Shown: positions 8,836-17,500 of the stretch, piece after piece
Layout of the letters: the number at the start of each line of letters is the position of its first letter
How positions within the stretch are numbered: position 1 is the first letter of the stretch
Source: Rickettsia tamurae
GTDB taxonomy: Bacteria; Pseudomonadota; Alphaproteobacteria; Rickettsiales; Rickettsiaceae
Direction of reading: 5' to 3'
DNA length: 64,000 nt
Assembly: GCF_000751075.1 (NCBI RefSeq)
Contig: NZ_CCMG01000008.1
Location: 248,001 to 312,000 of the forward strand
Program-made: the position numbers and the translations under genes
The notes under the pieces: model-generated
Databases searched by the model: none
What the model was told of the DNA's origin: nothing
Seen by the model: only the letters and a program-made list of their open reading frames with translations

Positions 8836-9330
8836 ATGAGCGAAGATATAAGATCAAAAGAAAGATTTAATCGGATTAACGATATATCAGAAACAAATAA
8901 AGATGGTCCAGAAGAAATCAGAAATAATTTTAAAAAATTTGTACTGAATATATTAGAAACAGACAATATAACCCCGTATAAGTTAAGTGAAAAAACAGGT
9001 ACCCATGAAACAGCGTGGAAAAATTTTCTAGACGGTCGTACAAAAATGCCTGACATGGGAGCAATTGTTGCTCTTGCAGATTATAAAAATGTTCCACTAG
9101 ATGAAGTAATAGGCAGAGATATAAATAAAGAAAAAAAGATAACGGTAGAAATAAAACAAACTCCGGAAATATCAGCATCTATAGCTAAACTACCAAAAGA
9201 CATACTTCAAGAAGCCATGTTGATAGGAGAAAAAACTAGAGGATTTATTCATAAACCAACAAATAAAGAGACAAAATCCTTTGCTGAACAAGTTAAAAGC
9301 TCTAATAAACCGAAAGGAAGGTCTATCTAA
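8836..9330 (+). CDS. Cro/XRE-like helix-turn-helix protein of unknown role
   Basis: 164 residues. Residues about 48-95 (PYKLSEKTGTHETAWKNFLD then MGAIVALADYKNVPLDEVIG) have the layout of an HTH_3 domain: helix-turn-helix followed by the final helices ending in LDE(V/L)IG. Ahead of it is a charged region (ERFNRINDISETNKDG) and behind it a basic, low-complexity tail ending KSSNKPKGRSI. Start ATG at 8836 with ggag just upstream. It may be a phage- or plasmid-type repressor left in a decaying accessory region; no partner toxin is seen next to it. Confidence 0.6.
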   Translation: MSEDIRSKERFNRINDISETNKDGPEEIRNNFKKFVLNILETDNITPYKLSEKTGTHETAWKNFLDGRTKMPDMGAIVALADYKNVPLDEVIGRDINKEKKITVEIKQTPEISASIAKLPKDILQEAMLIGEKTRGFIHKPTNKETKSFAEQVKSSNKPKGRSI

Positions 9331-9338
9331 ATAAAAAT

Positions 9339-10375
9339 ATGTTTTTCAATATTGATCCTAATATAAAATATAAAACCTAAAACCTTACTTGATATTCTAA
9401 AATGGAAAATAACTTCAAAACGACCAAAATGGCCGACAACACTGCCACTTACTTCTACTGATATTCCACCCCAAAAAATAACTAGCAACGAAAATATATA
9501 CTCCTGTGAAATGAAGAGTTGGGATACGAAGATCAACTTGGAAAAGAGTAATCGGTCTATAAGACGAGGAGCGGAGCATACAGAAGTACGTGAGCATCCG
9601 AGGACTTACAAAGACGACGCTGCCAATTTTTCAGGCAGAAAGAGTATAGTCAATTCAGTTGGATTTGCATACAAGGAGCGAGAAGTGAAGCCTATAACTA
9701 ATAGGAGAGCGACGAGCGATGTAGGCGAGTCCAAATCAATTGACTATATACGAGTAAGTTATGTAGGGCATGTAACCTTTTTAATTCAAATAGATGGTTT
9801 AAATATCTTAACCGATCCGGTATGGTCGGAGCGGGTTAGCCCTTTTACTTTTGCAGGACCAAAGAGAATGGTAAAACCCAGTATTAATTTTACCGATTTA
9901 CCTAAAATAGATGTTAATAAGCCATAATCACTATGACCATTTAGACATCAGAACAATTAAAGATTTATGGGTACGAGATAAGCCTAAGATTATTGCACCG
10001 CTAATGAATGACGTAATAATCAAAACATATTAGCGATGCAGAAATTGTTACCTTAGGATGGGGAGAGTCATATAAAGAACAAGAAATACAGCTAAATTCA
10101 AAAAGTTTCAGAGAAGATGAATTTAAAGGCGATGTAGAATTTTATTTAGAACCAGCACAGCATTGGTCGGCTAGAGGAATATTTGATAAAAATAAAGCAT
10201 TATGGGGAACTTTTATCATTAAAACTAAGATAGGAGATATTTTTGTTTTATAGGTGATTCGGGTTATAACGATACTCTTTTTAAAGAGATCGGAAAAAAA
10301 CATAATATTGATGAAAATAAATTTATTATTCCTGAAATAGGTGAGTTTTTTCTATTTGATGAAAACGATTTATAG
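9339..10375 (+). pseudogene. Decayed metallo-beta-lactamase-fold hydrolase carrying stacked palindromic elements
   Basis: Reading across frames recovers an MBL-fold hydrolase of the NAPE-PLD/UlaG-like type: [12 protein letters not shown] and [10 protein letters not shown] at the N-terminus, [16 protein letters not shown] and [13 protein letters not shown] at the first strand, then [19 protein letters not shown] (the HxHxDH metal motif), PAQHWSARGIFDKN and IGDSGYND. The frame is broken by a stop after NIKYKT and shifts near 9925, 10020 and 10250. Two palindromic elements (9497-9749) sit between the N-terminus and the first strand, and a short remnant (SFREDEFKGDVEF, about 10102-10140) precedes PAQHWS. 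It is surely non-functional. Confidence 0.82.
9497..9749. repeat. Two abutting palindromic elements inside the MBL pseudogene
   Basis: The first (about 9497-9645) has gaaatgaagagt...acgaagatcaactt...gacgacgctgccaattttt and matches the element at 53324-53488. The second (about 9652-9749) has arms tatagtcaattcagttggattt and aaatcaattgactata. The frame stays open through both, so at insertion the gene may still have been read through. Confidence 0.7.
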
Positions 10376-10401
10376 TGTATTAACTTGAATTAGATGTGTT
10401 T

Positions 10402-10455
10402 TGTCACCCATACTATATGTTTTACTGGATCCCGTGAATAAATCACGGGATGACA
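10402..10455. repeat. Short palindromic repeat
   Basis: gtcacccatactat...ctggatcccgtga-ataaa-tcacgggatgac; the right side is a compact hairpin of the gtcat-cccg-type family. It separates the MBL pseudogene from the convergent broken lipoprotein gene. Confidence 0.65.
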
Positions 10456-10506
10456 GAGAGAAATAATAAGCCACACCAACCACCCCTGAACGACACAAAA
10501 TTCAGT

Positions 10507-11221
10507 TTATAATGGAGATAAAAGCATATTTATTACTGAATGAAAATTGCCAATTTCTGATTTATCACGAGAAGAGAAAATAGAGCTACTAAATGGTTGT
10601 GCTTGGAGCGTTGCATTAGTCCATAATATTCTACCGCTTTTTGCTTCTATTATTCCTATAGACATAAATATATTATCTGCATTACTTACTGAACAACCCA
10701 AAGCACTCATTAAAAAGTCACGTGTACGAGCTCCGTTAGTCTTTATCATTTGCACATAATTAAGTAATACAAATATATCAGCTCCTGTTTTTTCTCCTAA
10801 AATTATAACAGGTTCACCTATATTTTGAGTAATTGAGAAAGCTTTTTCTTCAGGCCATAATAAAGGCGTATATAAAGCAGTATAAGCATTATTATAGGAG
10901 CTACGGAAACGAGATACTAAATCATCAAGCTTTTGTATCTTTTTTGTGCAATAGCTTAACTCTTAAACCATTCTTCTGCATTGCTAAAGAAATTTCTTGC
11001 TTCAACAATTCTTCCAAATGATCTTCATAGTCATATTTACGTTCTTTGCAATTACCAATATCTAACGTATATACTTCCGTTTGCATCGGTAAAACTAATA
11101 TTTCCTTGTGAGCGATCATATTTTTATTATATCCGCTAACATGACGCACAGAAGTTACTTTTGTACAGCCTGAAGTAATAAAAACTAATAAAACATACAA
11201 TACTAGATTTTTTAATTGCAT
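10507..11221 (-). pseudogene. Frameshifted lipoprotein gene
   Basis: The N-terminal part (11221-10925) encodes a signal peptide with lipobox ITSGC (cysteine 19) and a region ending LRVKLLHKKDTKA. The protein then continues in another frame: KLDDLVSRFRSSYNNAYTAL, GEKTGADIFVLLNYVQMIK, and on to ALGCSVSNADNIFMSIGIIE and FHSVINMLLSPL at 10507. A single-base change in the A-rich run at about 10936-10945 explains the break. Restored, it would be a lipoprotein of roughly 235 residues. I do not recognise the family. It lies beside another envelope lipoprotein gene on the same strand. Confidence 0.75.
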
Positions 11222-11233
11222 AATTATTACCTA

Positions 11234-11773
11234 TTAATTAGCCGGTATTATACGAGTACGCTTTTCGGAAAAAATAACATATACTTTTTGACCGTTTCTT
11301 ATATTTACGTCTGTACCTTGTACTACGGTAATTAAACCGCTTGTAACTGCAGCAGAGATAACATTACGCATAGCAGTACTACCTTCATAATAGTCACTTT
11401 TTATTTTAGAAGTATCAACTTTAATTAAATATTCATACCCTTTACTCTGTCCGAGTTTATCTTGTAATATAGTTCCAACAGTTGCCCCTGCAAGTGCACC
11501 TCCGACAATCGCAGCAGTAGTACCGTTTCCTTGACCTACTGTACTACCAAGTACACCTCCTGCTATACCTCCTGCTGCCATACCACCTGCATTATCCGAT
11601 AAACGATCTGATTCTTTTATTTTTACAGGACGTACGGATACTACTTCTCCTTCTAACGTTAAACTTAATGTTGAATCGCTAGTATATACATTTGAAGATA
11701 GGTCACGAGCACAAGCGCTAATAAAGGTAACTAAGATAATAAAAATTATAGATTTATGAAAAATTTTATGCAT
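11234..11773 (-). CDS. Glycine-zipper outer-membrane lipoprotein (17-kDa antigen / SlyB-like)
   Basis: Signal peptide MHKIFHKSIIFIILVTFISA with lipobox ISAC (cysteine 21), then a beta-rich segment (GEVVSVRPVKIKESD) and a glycine zipper, AGGMAAGGIAGGVLGSTVG followed by AAIVGGALAGATVGTI. A C-terminal segment with VVQGTDVNIRNGQKVYVIF follows. The layout matches the 17-kDa surface antigen / SlyB / Pcp family. I chose the ATG at 11773 because the upstream in-frame ATG would prepend 14 residues that spoil a standard signal peptide. Confidence 0.8.
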   Translation of the reverse strand: MHKIFHKSIIFIILVTFISACARDLSSNVYTSDSTLSLTLEGEVVSVRPVKIKESDRLSDNAGGMAAGGIAGGVLGSTVGQGNGTTAAIVGGALAGATVGTILQDKLGQSKGYEYLIKVDTSKIKSDYYEGSTAMRNVISAAVTSGLITVVQGTDVNIRNGQKVYVIFSEKRTRIIPAN

Positions 11774-11847
11774 AACATTTAAATTTAAAGTTAAAAAAAT
11801 TACAAATAAAGACACTTAAATTCATTATTTTCGTCAAGATTTATTTT

Positions 11848-13089
11848 TTACCTATTACGGTTAAATAATATGGTCATAGAATAAGCAAGTATGGCAAACA
11901 TGCAAAGATATAAAATCGGAAATAGGTTAAAATCAAATAATTTTATTACCTTTGCACAAATATAATTAGCAGTACCGGACATTAACATTGAACCGATATT
12001 ATGTCCTAAACTTATAACACGATAGCGTTCTTTAACTACAAAAGACTTAATAACTATACTATGAGCAAGAGCATTAAAAGGAGCAATCGATGCAGCTAAC
12101 ATTAAACTAGCTGCAAGCCCTAAATTAGTCATTTGATATTTTACTGCTATTATAAAAAATACACTTACTGTAATAATACATATAAATGCGATTTTTAATA
12201 CCAAATTAATTCCTAAACGGTCGGCAATAAAACCGGCAATCGGCATACAAACAGCAAAGCATATTATTATTAAGACTGAAAAAGAACTCATAATAATACC
12301 GACTGAAGGTAATACAATCGGTAAATATTGCTTCATAAAGATGATTGCAATTTGATATGTTGCTCCAAAACCTCCGGCTAAGAATATTAACCGTGCAATA
12401 TTTTTCCATTGCTTTTTAATTATAGAGCTAAGTTTTTCAATAGAATCTTGGCCATGGTGTGCTTCTTTAAACTCCGGTGTTTCATCAAATTCCCGACGAT
12501 AATAAAGAGTTATTACTGCAAGCGGTAAACTTAGTAAAAATGGAATACGCCAACCCCACTCCGGAAAAATATGAGAATTGAAGAAATTAGTTGCACCAAT
12601 CCCGCATAATAAACCCATTACTCCTATACATCTAGTTATTGCCGAGGCAGTAAATCGGTATTTTGCTCCTAAATGTTCAATAACATAAATCGCTGCACCG
12701 TCATATTCCCCTCCAATAAAAATACCTTGCATGAAACGACATAAAACTAAAATTATTGTACTCCAAACTCCTATCGAGGAATAATCGGGCAATAAACCGA
12801 TTATTAAGGTAGGGATTACAATACCGATAATCGTAAAACTTAAGGCTTCTTTTCGACCGTATATATCCCCTATACGTCCAAAAATATAAGCACCTATAGG
12901 TTTTGATAAATATGCTACTGCATAAACAGCAAAAACATTTACAAGCTTTGTTAATGGATCAGTACCGGCTGAAAAGAATTTATCGGCGATAATTGCCGCT
13001 GAAAAACCATATAAACTATAGTCGTAATACTCAATGATAGTACCTAAAAAAGCACCGAGAACTTTATTGCTTGATTTTGTTTGTTTCAT
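11848..13089 (-). CDS. ProP-like MFS transporter (metabolite:H+ symporter subfamily)
   Basis: 12-helix major-facilitator transporter. Subfamily marks: FLGTIIEYYDYSLYGFSA in helix 1, the loop 2-3 motif GRIGDIYGRKEAL, RFMQGIFIGGEYDGA in helix 4 and WRIPFLLSLPLA. Paralogous proP genes are numerous in Rickettsia and are thought to import osmolytes or host metabolites. I place the start at the ATG at 13089 (MKQTKSSNK); about 19 more residues are open upstream but include repeat-encoded WTSHGMT. Intact, with no partner gene. The substrate cannot be assigned. Confidence 0.85.
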   Translation of the reverse strand: MKQTKSSNKVLGAFLGTIIEYYDYSLYGFSAAIIADKFFSAGTDPLTKLVNVFAVYAVAYLSKPIGAYIFGRIGDIYGRKEALSFTIIGIVIPTLIIGLLPDYSSIGVWSTIILVLCRFMQGIFIGGEYDGAAIYVIEHLGAKYRFTASAITRCIGVMGLLCGIGATNFFNSHIFPEWGWRIPFLLSLPLAVITLYYRREFDETPEFKEAHHGQDSIEKLSSIIKKQWKNIARLIFLAGGFGATYQIAIIFMKQYLPIVLPSVGIIMSSFSVLIIICFAVCMPIAGFIADRLGINLVLKIAFICIITVSVFFIIAVKYQMTNLGLAASLMLAASIAPFNALAHSIVIKSFVVKERYRVISLGHNIGSMLMSGTANYICAKVIKLFDFNLFPILYLCMFAILAYSMTILFNRNR

Positions 13090-13139
13090 TTTAAAGATAT
13101 ATGTCATTTTCGGTGTCATCCCGTGGCTTGTCCAGCGTT

Positions 13140-13290
13140 GTTGCATGGATAGGTTTTCCCATCATTGCGAGAAGAATTACGTAGTAATTCGACGAAGCAA
13201 TCCAGTAAAAAATTCTGATTTACAGAATTTTTTTATTATTTTTTCTGGATTGCCACACTCCTTACAGTCGCTCGCAATGATGATTAGGTA
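13140..13290. repeat. cattgcgag-family palindromic repeat upstream of proP-like gene
   Basis: atcattgcgag...gacgaagcaatccag and its counterpart ctggattgcc...cgctcgcaatgat enclose an inner hairpin aaaaaattctg-atttac-agaatttttt. The same inner hairpin occurs within the nest upstream of the AmpG-like gene (56325-56360). Confidence 0.75.
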
Positions 13291-13320
13291 TTACCCATAC
13301 GGGAATGACATAGGTATACA

Positions 13321-13477
13321 TGACCGCTTTGGCCGTTACTTAAAATCCTTCAAAGACCTTTATATAAAGGTGGACTTCATATATCTAAACTGAATTAGTA
13401 TTAGACAGGGACGATGTCCTAAAAGTTAGTGGTAGTCCTAGGTTAATATTAAGCTCACGAACCAAGCAGCCAAGAGC
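13321..13477 (-). ncRNA. ssrS: Probable 6S RNA (RNA polymerase regulator)
   Basis: Immediately downstream of zapA on the same strand, the conserved place for 6S RNA. On the minus strand, ttggctgcttgg at the 5' side pairs with ccaaagcggtca at the 3' side (11 pairs, one bulge), followed by a second paired block (cttaa/ttaag and cgt/acg). The centre is an open bubble with small hairpins ggac-atc-gtcc and accttt-atat-aaaggt. About 157 nt, the right size and overall rod shape. 6S RNA binds sigma-70 holoenzyme. Identification rests on context and hand folding, not on a covariance model. Confidence 0.55.
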
Positions 13478-13484
13478 TAATATA

Positions 13485-13802
13485 TCACTTTCTCATTTTA
13501 CATGCAAGGTTTTCTAGGTAACCTGCTATAGTAGTTAAGGTTTCTGCGAATTTTTCTTCGTCGGGATGATTTTTTTGAAGGCCGTTTTTATTAAGTTTTT
13601 CTGTTAGACTAGCTATTTCAGCTTGAGCATTAAGTGATGCCATAACTAATAATAGCTCAAAAGGGGCTGTGGGACTACCAAGTTTAATTTCCGCTATTTT
13701 ATCATTCAATTTATTCGCTAAAGATAGTAATTCTTCCTCATCTCCATTATTACAATATAATTGAAAACTCTTGTTATTTAATGTTACCGTAACAATTGAC
13801 AT
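13485..13802 (-). CDS. zapA: Cell division protein ZapA
   Basis: Small FtsZ-ring stabiliser. 105 residues: MSIVTVTLNNKSFQLYCNNG starts the beta-hairpin domain, EEELLSLANKLNDKIAEIK is the conserved helix and LLVMASLNAQAEIASLTEKL starts the C-terminal coiled coil. It follows the coiled-coil gene by two bases in a same-strand run with the RodZ-like gene, and the probable 6S RNA follows it. Confidence 0.88.
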   Translation of the reverse strand: MSIVTVTLNNKSFQLYCNNGDEEELLSLANKLNDKIAEIKLGSPTAPFELLLVMASLNAQAEIASLTEKLNKNGLQKNHPDEEKFAETLTTIAGYLENLACKMRK

Positions 13803-13804
13803 AA

Positions 13805-14152
13805 TTATTTTTGCTGTTTTTTTATTTCTTCGAGTTCATTAATATAAATGTTAATTTGATCTAGCATTTTTATATAATTATCTTTTAATTCTTTATTTTC
13901 GTTTTGTAATTTTTTAATTTCATTTAGATCATACTCATGAATCTTCAATAACTCATCAAGTTTATGCTCTACTTCTTCCATTAATTTCTTTAGACTGCTT
14001 ACATAACTTACTTCTAAAGGTAATTTGTACGTCGATACGGTACTCGCATCCTCACGTACTTCTTTGTACGCTGCGGTGCTGCGTTCCGTGTCTCCTTCAA
14101 ATTCCTCTTTATTAGCTTCGTTCTGTAAGCAGTCTAATATTTCATTATCCAT
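13805..14152 (-). CDS. Small coiled-coil protein upstream of zapA, with RPE1 insertion
   Basis: 115 residues. Residues 1-14 ([14 protein letters not shown]) and 53-115 ([20 protein letters not shown] onward to [13 protein letters not shown]) form a coiled-coil protein; residues about 15-52 ([20 protein letters not shown] and the following STYKLPLE) are RPE1. Its place just before zapA is typical of small alpha-proteobacterial division-associated coiled-coil proteins, so a cell-division role is possible, but the family is not recognised. The insert would lengthen a linker ahead of the long helix. Confidence 0.7.
   Translation of the reverse strand: MDNEILDCLQNEANKEEFEGDTERSTAAYKEVREDASTVSTYKLPLEVSYVSSLKKLMEEVEHKLDELLKIHEYDLNEIKKLQNENKELKDNYIKMLDQINIYINELEEIKKQQK
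13992..14135. repeat. RPE1 element inside the coiled-coil gene
   Basis: Arms agactgcttac and gtaagcagtct are perfect complements but unrelated to the arms of the rsmI copy, while the inner core (cttctaaaggtaattt ... tccttcaaattcctct) is the same RPE1 core. Confidence 0.88.
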
Positions 14153-14158
14153 TTTCGT

Positions 14159-14515
14159 TTAAGCGTTAATTATGAATGGATGACTTACAATAATAATCGA
14201 TAACATTATAATAGATATAAGTACTAATTGTTTTTTACGTTTATAATTTATCAATGCCGTAGCTCTTTTATTACTTAATAATTTTTCGGTTTCGTTCTGT
14301 TTAGTAGCTTCTATCTGCTCTGCATTTCGATCTTTTACATTAAGATAATCCAAGTATAATTTTAAGTAACCTCTTATGTATACTTCTCCCGGTAAAACAT
14401 CAAAACCACCCTCTTCTAAAGCTACTAAATATTTTTTTCTAATTTTTAAATCACTAGATACCTGATTTAAAGTTTTACCCGAATCTAACCTAATTTGCTT
14501 AAGCATTGACGACAT
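14159..14515 (-). CDS. RodZ-like HTH membrane protein, lacking the periplasmic domain
   Basis: 118 residues. Residues 4-70 form the RodZ-type HTH_25 domain (LKQIRLDSGKTLNQVSSDLK then KKYLVALEEGGFDVLPGEVY, IRGYLKLYLDYLNV). A juxtamembrane basic stretch (INYKRKKQ) and one helix (LVLISIIMLSIIIVSHPF) follow, and the protein ends right after the membrane. RodZ links MreB to the elongation machinery; this short form would keep the cytosolic MreB-binding part and the anchor but not the DUF4115 domain. Start ATG at 14515, four bases from the dehydrogenase stop codon. Confidence 0.78.
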   Translation of the reverse strand: MSSMLKQIRLDSGKTLNQVSSDLKIRKKYLVALEEGGFDVLPGEVYIRGYLKLYLDYLNVKDRNAEQIEATKQNETEKLLSNKRATALINYKRKKQLVLISIIMLSIIIVSHPFIINA

Positions 14516-14518
14516 AAT

Positions 14519-17500
14519 TTACTCAAGTTTTTGTAAGAATATTTCAAATTTCTTATTTGCTAAAATAATTATATTTAAGTCTATAGTTTCTTGAGATTTA
14601 ATTTCTTTAATAAAATCAAGAAAATTTCTAACTAAGTTATTATTATTATTATCAATCCATAAATCTAAATCAATAGTTGTTTTAGATTTATTAATTATTT
14701 TTATTAATAATCTACGTTGTTTGTCATATAAATCATCTTTTAGCGATTGAATACCTAAGCGACGCCAAAATGAATCGTTCAATTGCCTATCACAAGCTTT
14801 ACGTAACCAATCAAGACTAAACATATCACTTATAGCAAAATAAGCTTTTGCTATCTCTTTATTATTTCCTGAAGTCTGTTTTGTTACATATATAATGTCA
14901 AATACTGAAATTAAATTGTCAAATGTAGCGATAGTAGCAGCAAATGATTCCTCTACCCCGCTAGTTGTATAATAATTTAATTTTTCTTCAAATCTTATTT
15001 TAGTTTCTCCGACTAATAAAGTACCTACCGTTTTTCTTAAGTTTTGTGCAGGAACTCTAAACTCTTCTATAGTTTCACTAATATTAATAGGATGTTTTAA
15101 ATTTTTAATAAACCACGAAATACCTCGACGCATTAATTTCGTTATTTCGGTAAACATGTCGATTTTTACATTGTAATCAATATTAGTAGGTAGCTTACTT
15201 ATCGTTTCCCATATATCATCAAGATCAAAAATTTCACAAATAATGGTATATGACCTTATTATATCACAAAGAGGAGCCCCAATCTCACGCTTTACAATAC
15301 TAATAAGCGGTCCTCCAAGCTGATTAATTATTTTATTTATAGTAACGGTTTTAATAATCTCATGTTTAAGAGGATGAGATAAAATTTCATTATAAAACTT
15401 TTTTTGCATCATTTCAGGAAAATAATCTATAAGATATGCATCAAAATATTTATCATGGGAAAAAGTAGAATTAAGTAACTCGTGATAAGCCGACCTTTTA
15501 CTATATGATAGTAGTAAGCAAAGCTCAGGACGAGTTAATACTTCACCACTAATAGCTCTTCTATTCAATTCTTCTGCACTAGGCAAGAATTCATTTTCCC
15601 GCTCTAATACTTTTTCTTCTTCTAAAATATCTATAAATTGACTAAGTATATTAACGGTTAAAGTAGGAGATAGTTGCATAATTGTTATTGCTTCGGTTTG
15701 CTTATAATTATCAAGCAATACTAACTCTTCAACTTGCTTTGTCATATCGTTTAGAAGTTTATTACGTTCTTCTAAAGTAATTTTTCCTGAGGTTACCGCA
15801 CTACTTAAAGCAATCTTGATATTTACTTCATGATCAGAGCAATCAACACCTGCTGAATTATCAATAAAGTCGGCATTTATGCGTCCGCCTTTTTTAGCAT
15901 ATTCAACTCTACCTCTCTGTGATACACCGACATTACCGCCTTCTACTATAACCTTTGCTCTAATTTCTTCACCGTTACATCTAAGGTTATCATTTGCTTT
16001 ATCACCGATTTCTAAATTATTTTCCGTTTTAGCTTTGATATAAGTGCCTATTCCGCCATTCCACAATAAATCAACATCTGCTTTTAAAATAGCTTTAATT
16101 AATTCTTCCGGTGACATCTCATTATCATTTATATCAAGTAATTTTTTAATTTCCGGTGATAATTTTATTAATTTACTACTGCGTTCAAATACTTTGCCTC
16201 CTTTAGAAATCAGCTTAGAATCATAATCGGACCAATTAGAACCCTTTAAATTAAATAAACGCAAACGCTCATTAAAACTTGATAAAGGATCAGGAGTAGG
16301 ATCAATAAATATATGTTTATGATTAAAGGCGGCGACTAACTTAATAGTCTCTGATCTTAGCATACCGTTACCGAACACGTCTCCCGACATATCTCCTATA
16401 CCTACGACGGTAATAGGGTCTTTTTGGACATCTAACCCTAAAGTTTTAAAGTGATTAGTTACGGAAATCCAAGCTCCTTTGGAAGTAATAGCCATTTTTT
16501 TATGATCGTAACCTGCAGAACCACCGGAAGCAAAAGCATCATCAAGCCAGTAATTATATTCTCTTGCCACACTATTAGCATAATCCGAAAATGAAGCTGT
16601 ACCTTTATCGGCAGCAACCACTAAATAAGGATCTTCTTTATCATAAATAATAACCTCTTTCGGATGTACTACTTTACCGTCAATGATATTATCGGTTATG
16701 TCTAATAAACCTCTCAGGAAATTCTTATAGCATTCTACCACTTTTTCCATATATTCATCACGAGTAAGCCCTTCCTCAGTAAAATGAACATAAAAGCCGC
16801 CTTTAGAACCGACAGGGACAATAACGGAATTCTTCGTCATTTGTGCTTTCATAAGCCCAAGGACTTCAAGCCTATAATCTTCTGCTCTATCCGACCATCT
16901 AAGCCCCCCGCGCGATACGGGACCGCCTCTTAAATGAACAGCTTCAAAACTTCTAGAATAAACAAATGCTTCGGCAAACGGAACAGGTTTAGGTAAATCC
17001 GGTACTTTTGAAGAATCAAACTTAAATGAAAAAATATGTTTATGTGGTTGATAGTAATTTGTTCTAGTAATAGCATTAACTATACCAAGCATATTACGTA
17101 GTACTTTATCTTCACTACTCATCTCAACGGTTACTAAGTAGTTATTTAGTTTGTCTTTAATTACATCACAATTATTAGACATCTTCCAAAGCTTCGCTTC
17201 TAGAGGTAATTTAGACGTCGAACCGGTACTCGCATCCTCACATACTTCTTTGTACGCTGCGGCGGCAAGTGCTTCCGTGTCTCCTTTAAATTCCTCTCTA
17301 TAAGCTGGTTTAGAAAGATTTCTATCATTGGAGTATTTAGGATTGAATTTTATATCAAATAAATTTACCAACATTTTTGTATATTCGGGATGTTTAAGTA
17401 ACGTTAACTGTACATAACCTTTACCGTAACTAAATCCTGTTTGATGTAAATATCTTGTTAAAGCTTTGACGAGTTTAACTTGCTTCCAATTAAAACCGGC

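Noticed and set aside
8836..9330. HTH protein as half of a toxin-antitoxin pair
   Set aside because: The downstream neighbour is an MBL-fold pseudogene and the upstream region holds only repeats, so there is no candidate partner.
9511..9927. 138-residue open frame as a functional protein
   Set aside because: It is the surviving open middle of the MBL pseudogene, mostly made of two palindromic elements plus the first strands of the fold; it lacks the metal-binding motif.
13034..13393. Open frame on the plus strand across the proP-like upstream region and the 6S candidate
   Set aside because: It is made of repeat sequence and the reverse of proP and of the RNA candidate; no protein-like features or ribosome site.
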